DNA from: Hawksworthiomyces lignivorus
Taxonomy: Eukaryota; Ascomycota; Sordariomycetes; Ophiostomatales; Ophiostomataceae
Assembly: GCA_002917075.1 (NCBI GenBank)
Contig: NTMA01000002.1
Span: forward strand, 868,001-932,000
Direction of reading: 5' to 3'
Length of the DNA: 64,000 nucleotides
The notes beneath the pieces are model-generated. The model saw only the letters and a list, made by a program, of their open reading frames with translations. It did no database searches and was not told where the DNA came from. The position numbers were made by a program, and so were the translations under genes. The number at the start of each line of letters is the position of its first letter. Positions within the stretch are counted from its first letter, which is position 1. This document shows positions 57,676 through 64,000 of this stretch, in pieces.

Positions 57676-60600
57676 CTACTCGTTCAGCTCGAGATGTTCA
57701 AAGTCTGCCTCCACGCCAAGCAAGCCGGCGGCGTAGTACGGCCGCTCCGAAGAAGAGAGAACCGGGCGCAGGTCTTCTTCTTCGAGCTCGCGAACCCGGT
57801 TGCTGATCAGCCGCACGATTCTCGGCGGCCGCGTGTAGTCTTCGTCCGTCGGCGGCATGTACGGCGGGCCGCGGCCCATCTCGGCAGCCTTGGTCCAGGC
57901 CATCTCGCAGCCGTTCGCAATCTGGCGCGCCGACCCGAAACCGGTTAGCCGCCCAATGCCCTGCAGACGCTTGACGGTCCAGTGCCGCTGCGCCGTATCT
58001 TGGTACTAGAGCCGGGAACTGCATTAGCGGAGCTCGCGGACGCTTGAGAGAGAGAGAGAGAGAAAGAGAGGGGAAGCTGCTAGAGGACTTACCTGAACTG
58101 CCGCTATAAATATAGGAAACGAGGTCTCGATGGAGACGCTGCCGATGACAGTACTGATGCTCTCCACTTTCGCGAAATCCTCATTGGTGATGCCAGCAAT
58201 GATCCGCCCCATCTCGTTGGCAAACACAGCCGTCTGCGGCGCAGCCACGGCGGCTGCGGCCATCGCGATAGGAGGCATAGAGGGGTGGGAGCGGAACAGG
58301 AGGATCATGCCCATGTAAAAGTTCATCCACACGCAGGCGATGCGGTACGTGCGGTACTTCAGGGCCATTCCAAAGGGGCTCTCGACCGGCGCCTCGTACT
58401 CGGGGCCCAGCGGCTCAAAGTCCGGGCCCAGCTGCGCCCGGAACAGGTCAAAGGCCTGGCGGATATCGTCCCACTCGCTCATCGCCGCCGCCGTGACCGC
58501 CTCGAGGTCCACCTCGTCCTGGCCGTCGCTGGACGGCGTCGTCTCGCGCGGCGGCGTGAAGCCTCTGGGGATCTCAACGCGGCCAGACGTGGGCATCATG
58601 CCAACAAAGGGAGGCGGGGACTGGCCCGGCGGAGGGCCCCCAGGGCCTGCTCTCTGCTTCATAGATTTGCGCTTCCGGGCTTGGTCTTTGGCCGAAAAGT
58701 TGCAGAGCCGGCCGAGAAGGAGCATGAGATGGTCATATGTTCCATATCTGCACAGTCAGACCGTTAGAATGTGAGAAAAAGTCAACGTGCACAGGATTGC
58801 CGGCTGTTACTTACATCGCATCGATCTTCCCAATCGGAGCTCGAGGCGCACACTGGGTCCAGTATGCGTAGTCCATCCTAGCAGGCAGGCTGTTAGCAGA
58901 GTAGACCAAGGGAAGACTGCGCCGGCGGGGGCATACTCACAGAAGAGGCGTTCCGCCCAGGATGCTCTGGTACACGTCCATCTTGCAGTACCACCAGAAC
59001 ACGTCGGCAATCAGCTCATACGTCTCAATGTCCTTCTCCGTGTAGTGATCGGGCACGCTCCACGAGTGGGAAGGCACGTTAAAGGAGAGCGATGGGCCGT
59101 TCCAGTTGTTTCCGTCGTCTTCGTAGGCAGCGGGCCTCCCGGTGATGCGGGCAAGGAGCGCCGTGTCGACCTGGTCAATGTCTTTCTCCGAGACGATCGT
59201 CTCCGCGTACTGCGCCTCGTCCAGCTCGATCCGCAGCTCTTCGAGCTCGCGGCGCTTCTCCCGCTTCATCAGGACGATCTTCTGCGTCATGTCCTTGAGG
59301 GGCATCTCCTTGAGAATTGCTCGCGCGCCCCACATGTGCTTGCACCACTTGTCGTGGTCCGAGTTCCAGATCTCGTACCATCCGAGAAGCATCGTCGCCG
59401 CCAGCGTGGCCGGTTGCACGCGCCGCGTCGCGCTCTGGTAGTTTCGCGCAACTCTCCGCAGGCTCAAGTGGTAGTGCTTCATAGAAGCCGTTGGCGGTGT
59501 CTTTTTCAGAGTGGCCATCTGAAGACTGCCGAGAGCAAGCATGGCTTGAAGAAGAGCCGGGTGGTTGAATGCCATAATCGGGAAAATATCTGTGTTCGTT
59601 AATAAGCATGGCCCCAAACAGCGCAGCAAAAAAGGAACACAAGCGAGGGGGAACACGAAAGGCAGGAGGCAGCAAAACTTACAGTTCCACGTGTGCTGGC
59701 GCGATCTGGGAATAGGCTGGCCGTATACCGCAGGCGTAGGGTCGATCGGGTGGCGCTCAAACAGCGACATGCACGGCCCCGTGACGTTGACAAAGTACCA
59801 GAAGACGGCAGCCGTATGGGCGTCGTTGAGCGGCGAGTTGAAGGACGAAGGGACGTAGGTCGCCAAGACGTTGCCGTCGGCAAAGTTGGAAAAGGTGCGC
59901 ATCTGCGTGCCGTGGGTGTCGAACGGGCGGTTCTGGAGCCGCTTCACCACGATTGCGCCCAAGTCGTTCGATTCGACCAGCTTCTCCTCGCCGTCCGACT
60001 CTTCCTCGTCATCCGAGTCGGCCATGGACGCATCGTCGTCTGAGTACCAGTAGGCATCGTCTTCTCTGAAGACGGTGTACCTGGGACGAGGTTCCGATTT
60101 GTCATACTGTGCGACAGAGGGGGGATGGTATTGCTGCGCCGGTGGTACTGCACGGTCATCTCGCTGTTTCCCGAGAGGCGAAGAGCCGGTCGTGCTTGGA
60201 GCTGCGATATGGGCGCTATTCGCAGGGATGCCGGGGACGGCATCAAAACCAGCCGGCGGCAACAAGTCGGCCTGGACATAGCTGCCGGGATGCGGGGCCA
60301 CTGGTGGCTGATGCTGCCAGGCTTGGTTGAAGGCTGACGGGTCCAAGTTTTCAAAATTCACAGGAGCTGGAGGAATGTAATGTGGGGCATTCGGGTCAAC
60401 GAAAGGAGGCATTGGCTGGCCAGACAGCGGGTCGGGCTGCACAGCGAGACCCTGCGCCTGGAGAGGAAACCCTTGTTGGAGAAAAGGCTGCTGCGGCTGC
60501 TGCACTGCAGTTGGAGACAGATTGCTGATGATCGGCGGCCTTGGCGCAATAAACGGGAGGTTTCCTTGCGCAGCGGACGCGGCATTCCGAGCCCCGGGAG

Positions 60601-61065
60601 ACACCTGCGGGTTGACGAGCATAGCCTGGGCAGAGGTGCTCTGAAACGCAATTGGGCCCATGTGGTGCGGGTGAAAGGTGCCCATGGGGTCCTTAAAAAT
60701 GACCCGCTGGTTGTAGCCGTCGCATTGCCTTTTGGATTTGATGCAGTTGTTGCACCGTGGCTTTCCTTCGTCACACTTGATACGCCTCCTCCGACAAGCT
60801 TTTTGAAGTGTCAGCTAGGGAATGGACAGGGAACTGGAAGTGAAGCCTTTTTTTTTTTTTTTGGAAGCTCTGCACGACAATGGCAGAGACAGTATTAGGG
60901 AGGCTAAGAAGAGGCGTAATGCAACTTACTGAGACAGCCAGTTTTTGTCCTCTTCTTGACAGCCGGCTTCTGAGTCGCAGATGAGGGCTGGGCAGACTCG
61001 TCGGCGCTAGCAGCGGCAGCCTGCCGAGACGAAGACTCGCCCGGATCCGTGTTTTCGGGCGACAT
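57676..61065 (-). CDS. Zn(II)2Cys6 transcription factor with fungal-specific regulatory domain, six exons
   Basis: 982 aa. Exons: 61065-60930, 60798-59683, 59589-58941, 58877-58815, 58747-58093, 58005-57676; introns of 131, 93, 63, 67 and 87 nt, all GT-AG. The cluster is textbook: C44-x2-C47-x6-C54-x6-C61-x2-C64-x6-C71 (KTGCLTCRRRRIKCDEGKPR, then CNNCIKSKRQC). Intron 1 falls between Leu45 and Thr46 inside it, a common position in this family. A Pro/Gln-rich linker (90-330) with an acidic patch (ADSDDEEESDGEEK) precedes the regulatory domain. That domain begins near HTWNYIFPIMAFNHPALLQA and contains HYHLSLRRVARNYQSA and AATMLLGWYEIWNSDHDKW, typical of the Fungal_trans_2 group. It is nuclear; target genes are unknown and no cluster adjoins it. 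Intron 1 holds a 15-nt poly-T run; intron 5 holds a GA repeat. Confidence 0.93.
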
Positions 61066-64000
61066 TGGTACTTTTAAATGCTGCGGAACTTTGCCGCAGC
61101 TCGTGAATATTGTTGCTAGTGCTTCTGACTCAGCTCTAGAGGGCGGTCAATGCGCCGGATATCGTCTCGATATCGTCTCGTCGTCGGAAGACGTCTGCGC
61201 CGGCAATTTTGTGGTCTTGTGGCGCTGGCAGCTGGCCAATCTCCAATGAACGGACAGGACGAGAATGCGGATGTGGTAATTGCGATGAATGGGCCAAATA
61301 GCAAGGCAAGATAAAAATAGCCTCAACAGACAGATATGGCGCTGGGTTGGCGATGCTGCACTAACGCCGGCAGATAGGTAACTGGCGGAACCGAAGACTC
61401 GCTACACCACTAGGAACGATTTATGTGGAAGCCTCCTCAGTTGAGCCGCATTTTGCAGCTGGGATATGTAGATGAAGACGGCAAAAAAAAAAAAGAAAAC
61501 GTCGATGAGAGCGGGCCGTGAAACGAGACGGCAGCTAGAGAGACGGAGGGCCTTGAAAAGATATCCAAAAAAGCGATTCGACAAAGAAGCTGTTTGAAGA
61601 AATCGGAATAGACAGGCTGACAGAAGAAGGCAGAGAGGAGGCAAGACGGAGTGACAAGTATCACTTCTGCCCAAGAGATATCAGAAAACAAAAGGCGACG
61701 AATTCAGCGAAGCACCACAAAGCTGTGCAGTTTCCTTCGGCGAGATATTCGGTTCTCGCGGGGGGAAGGGCCACTTGGAGGCTGGCGGCAGGCAGAGAAA
61801 TGGGACGACCAGGAAAAGACGGAGAAGCAAAAAAGCTCAGACTATGAGCCGCGAGCTGCTGGCGTGCAAGTGTGAACTGTAACTGTACTTCGTCGACAGA
61901 GAATTGAGACCGATGCACAGGCGCCGAAGAAGGGCCATTGCCTGCATGCAATATTAGGGCCGAGTATTATCTCGAGAGGGCGGGTTTCAATGGCTGCTTG
62001 CAGGGCAGACAAAGTATGTATGTAGCACTGCTGCGTCTATTTTTCAAAGCTTTTTGTTAGAAGTTCCCTGCTCGTCGAAGAAGAGAGGAGCGGCGAATGC
62101 AACGGTGAGTCGCAAAGAAAGGGCCAGAACAAAAAGAAAGATAGTAAAAGGGGCCGCGCGGGATTGAGAATAACAAGAGTCGAAAAGAGAGATGCGACTG
62201 GAGGGGACGAGAGGGTGGGTAACTCCGAGAGACAGGGTAGAGGGTGGAGGGCCAGCAGGGGTCCCGCAGAAGGCTGGGAGACGAAAAGAAGGGAGAGAAT
62301 ACTCGTAGAAGACGCGAAGAAGAAGCCTAGAAACTGACGTGAGATGGGAAGGGAGGAAAAAAAGAGACGAAGCAGCTCTGAAAGACGATTTCGAGATAGA
62401 CAATAAAATGGACTCAGAAGTCAAAGATAGAGAAGTTGCATCACGTGCAGTACAGCACAGACGTCGGAGAAACAAAAAGAGATGGAAAAAGAGAAGATGC
62501 ATCCAAACTCATGAAGAAGATCGCTCACCAGAAAGGGATAAGCGCAGACACTCTGGGTAGGGGGATCCACAGCAATTGGCAACCAGGATCTACGGCCAAG
62601 CCGTTTCCTTGGGGAATGAGTCCCATCTGGAAATGAGGTATTACGGAATTATTACGATGCGATACGATACGATGGCGATACAGAACTGAATGTTTGGCAT
62701 GCTTGAATCAGCAATCCCGCAAGATATTTGGAAAGTAAGAGATATGGCGGGACGGGCAAGACTAAGCAAATAATATACTATGACGAAAGAAAGAAAGAAA
62801 GAAAGAAAGAAAAGGAGAGAGAGACACACACACAAGAAGACACACCAGAAACGGCAAAAAGAAAAGAAGGACGGAGTACGTCGGTGATAGAACTGGGTGC
62901 AAAAGACAAGCCTCCCCCCCAATGCTAGGAAAGATCCAGCGCTGTGGAGCAGAAGAAAGAAAGAAAGGAATGGTTTGCCCCCCCGCTAGAGCTGCCACAA
63001 CTACGAGTCCCTAGAGAAGCCTAGGGGAGAGCTACTGGAAGTTTTGTTGGAAGGCCTGGCTGGCAGTCCGGCACCTGTCTAGTGCGAGCTAACGAAGCAA
63101 GCTAATGCCAGCGCATACTGGTTGAAGGCTTACTTTGTGCGAGTACGAGTAGTATGTACAGGCGTCTTATTTGCTTATGTTGACCTAGACCTTCTTTGGG
63201 GAGGGGGGGAGGGGGGGGGAGGAGCTGGCTTGGTGCAGGGTATGCTGTGAACTTTTTTGCTTATTTCTCCGGCTCCAGAGAGATGAGTTCTGGAGCTTCC
63301 ACGTTCCCACAATCTCCTTTTATGCTGGTGCCTGGTATGACAAAATGGGTTAGAAATAAAGGGGGCAGCGAAACAACGGGAAAGTATATGAAGTCGGCAG
63401 CAGCAGCAGAAACAGAAGAGAAAAAAAAAAGAATTTTAAAACGGCGAGCAGAGGCTGGATTATCTCCACTATACGGAGTACTGGGAGACAGGGTTGCGGG
63501 GGCCGGAGACGATCGCAGATCGTAAAGTACTGACGAATGCAAGTCTGTGCTACAAGAAGCACAGAAAAGGTGGGGGCAGTGAGAAACGATTTGAGTGCAG
63601 CACAGAACTAAACGCTTTTTGCTCGAATAATACTGCTGAGACAAATCGGAGGAGAGCACAAAAAGACGGAAGAATGAGGGGAGATCGGGAAGGAGAATTA
63701 AAGGACTGCGATAACAATAAATTGTGCATTTTGTTTCTCGAGGCGATGAGCGACTTTAATTTATTATATGACTTACTTGAGTTGTCTGGGCTGTCAAGAA
63801 CAAACAAGACTCCGTGCGTCGCACAAGGAGAAACTGCTTTGAGGCGAAGAAGATAAGAACAAAAGAAACAGAAAAAGAAAGAAGATGAAGATGACGATGA
63901 CGATGAAGGAGAAGAAGAAGTACTAGACGAGGAAAAAAAAGAAAAGTAACGCCAAGAACACAAGAGTCACAATTCGACAAAAAGGAAAGATTCCCAGGAG
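61066..64000. other. Intergenic to window end, 2.9 kb, no gene seen
   Basis: Promoter of the six-exon zinc-cluster gene on the left. The plus strand is strongly purine-rich from 61640 to 62870 and again near the right edge (GAT/GAC/GAAG repeats, 63885-63935). It contains a (GAAA)x7 microsatellite and an exact TACGGAGTA (63472-63480). The 152-codon minus frame at 62044-62502 is Ser/Leu/Phe-rich, reflecting base composition, and is not called. The purine-rich right edge may be the leader of a minus-strand gene ending beyond this window's analysis, or simply non-coding. Confidence 0.5.
62785..62812. repeat. (GAAA)x7 microsatellite
   Basis: Seven exact GAAA units in gene-free DNA, followed by GA and CA dinucleotide runs. 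Confidence 0.9.

Overview
The window reads as nuclear DNA of a filamentous ascomycete. GC-rich coding blocks alternate with AT-richer intergenic DNA. Introns are short (mostly 60-170 nt, with GTRAGT-like donors and CTAAC/CTGAC-type branch sites). The gene set is typical of Pezizomycotina: two Zn(II)2Cys6 proteins, an UMTA/LaeA-like methyltransferase, Gly/Ser/Gln-rich low-complexity insertions and a four-unit polyubiquitin ending in Gln. Sordariomycetes, perhaps Hypocreales, is my best guess, from protein character only. I saw no tRNA, rRNA, CRISPR or intact transposon.

I support 14 protein genes, 12 of them on the minus strand. From left to right: a partial Apd1/Aim32-like sucrase-ferredoxin protein (1-576); a Sct1/Gpt2-type glycerol-3-phosphate acyltransferase (2578-5088); a BRAP2/Etp1-like RING + ZnF-UBP E3 (7716-10325); tetrameric polyubiquitin (11105-12022); a protein with five ~94-residue CxxCY modules (14389-17115); a Gln-rich zinc-cluster protein with a spliced last exon (18472-21299); an Arg/Ser/Gly-rich protein of unknown role (28807-29907); a mitochondrial Aim41/YqeY protein (31304-31921); a ten-exon SAM-dependent methyltransferase (35539-37637); a type II PI 4-kinase, Lsb6-like (47212-50211); a small membrane-type protein on the plus strand (51356-51839); a gamma-tubulin complex component, GCP2-like (52365-55568); proteasome subunit alpha-5 on the plus strand (56169-57251); and a six-exon Zn2Cys6 regulator (57676-61065).

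This is not a metabolic cluster. It is mostly housekeeping (lipid synthesis and signalling, microtubule nucleation, mitochondrial function), with three ubiquitin-proteasome genes within 50 kb (E3, ubiquitin, 20S alpha-5). Two long gene-poor stretches, about 21.3-28.8 kb and 37.6-47.2 kb, hold no gene I can support. The first contains a 13-bp-period array of a TACTCCGTA-like motif that also recurs elsewhere in the intergenic DNA. The second contains a 43-N assembly gap directly beside a 34-nt near-perfect palindrome.

The most novel-looking item is the five-module Cys protein at 14.4-17.1 kb. Next are the dispersed TACTCCGTA motif and the methyltransferase gene, whose exons (including a GC-AG intron and a 14-nt exon) only appear when the splice sites are read by eye.
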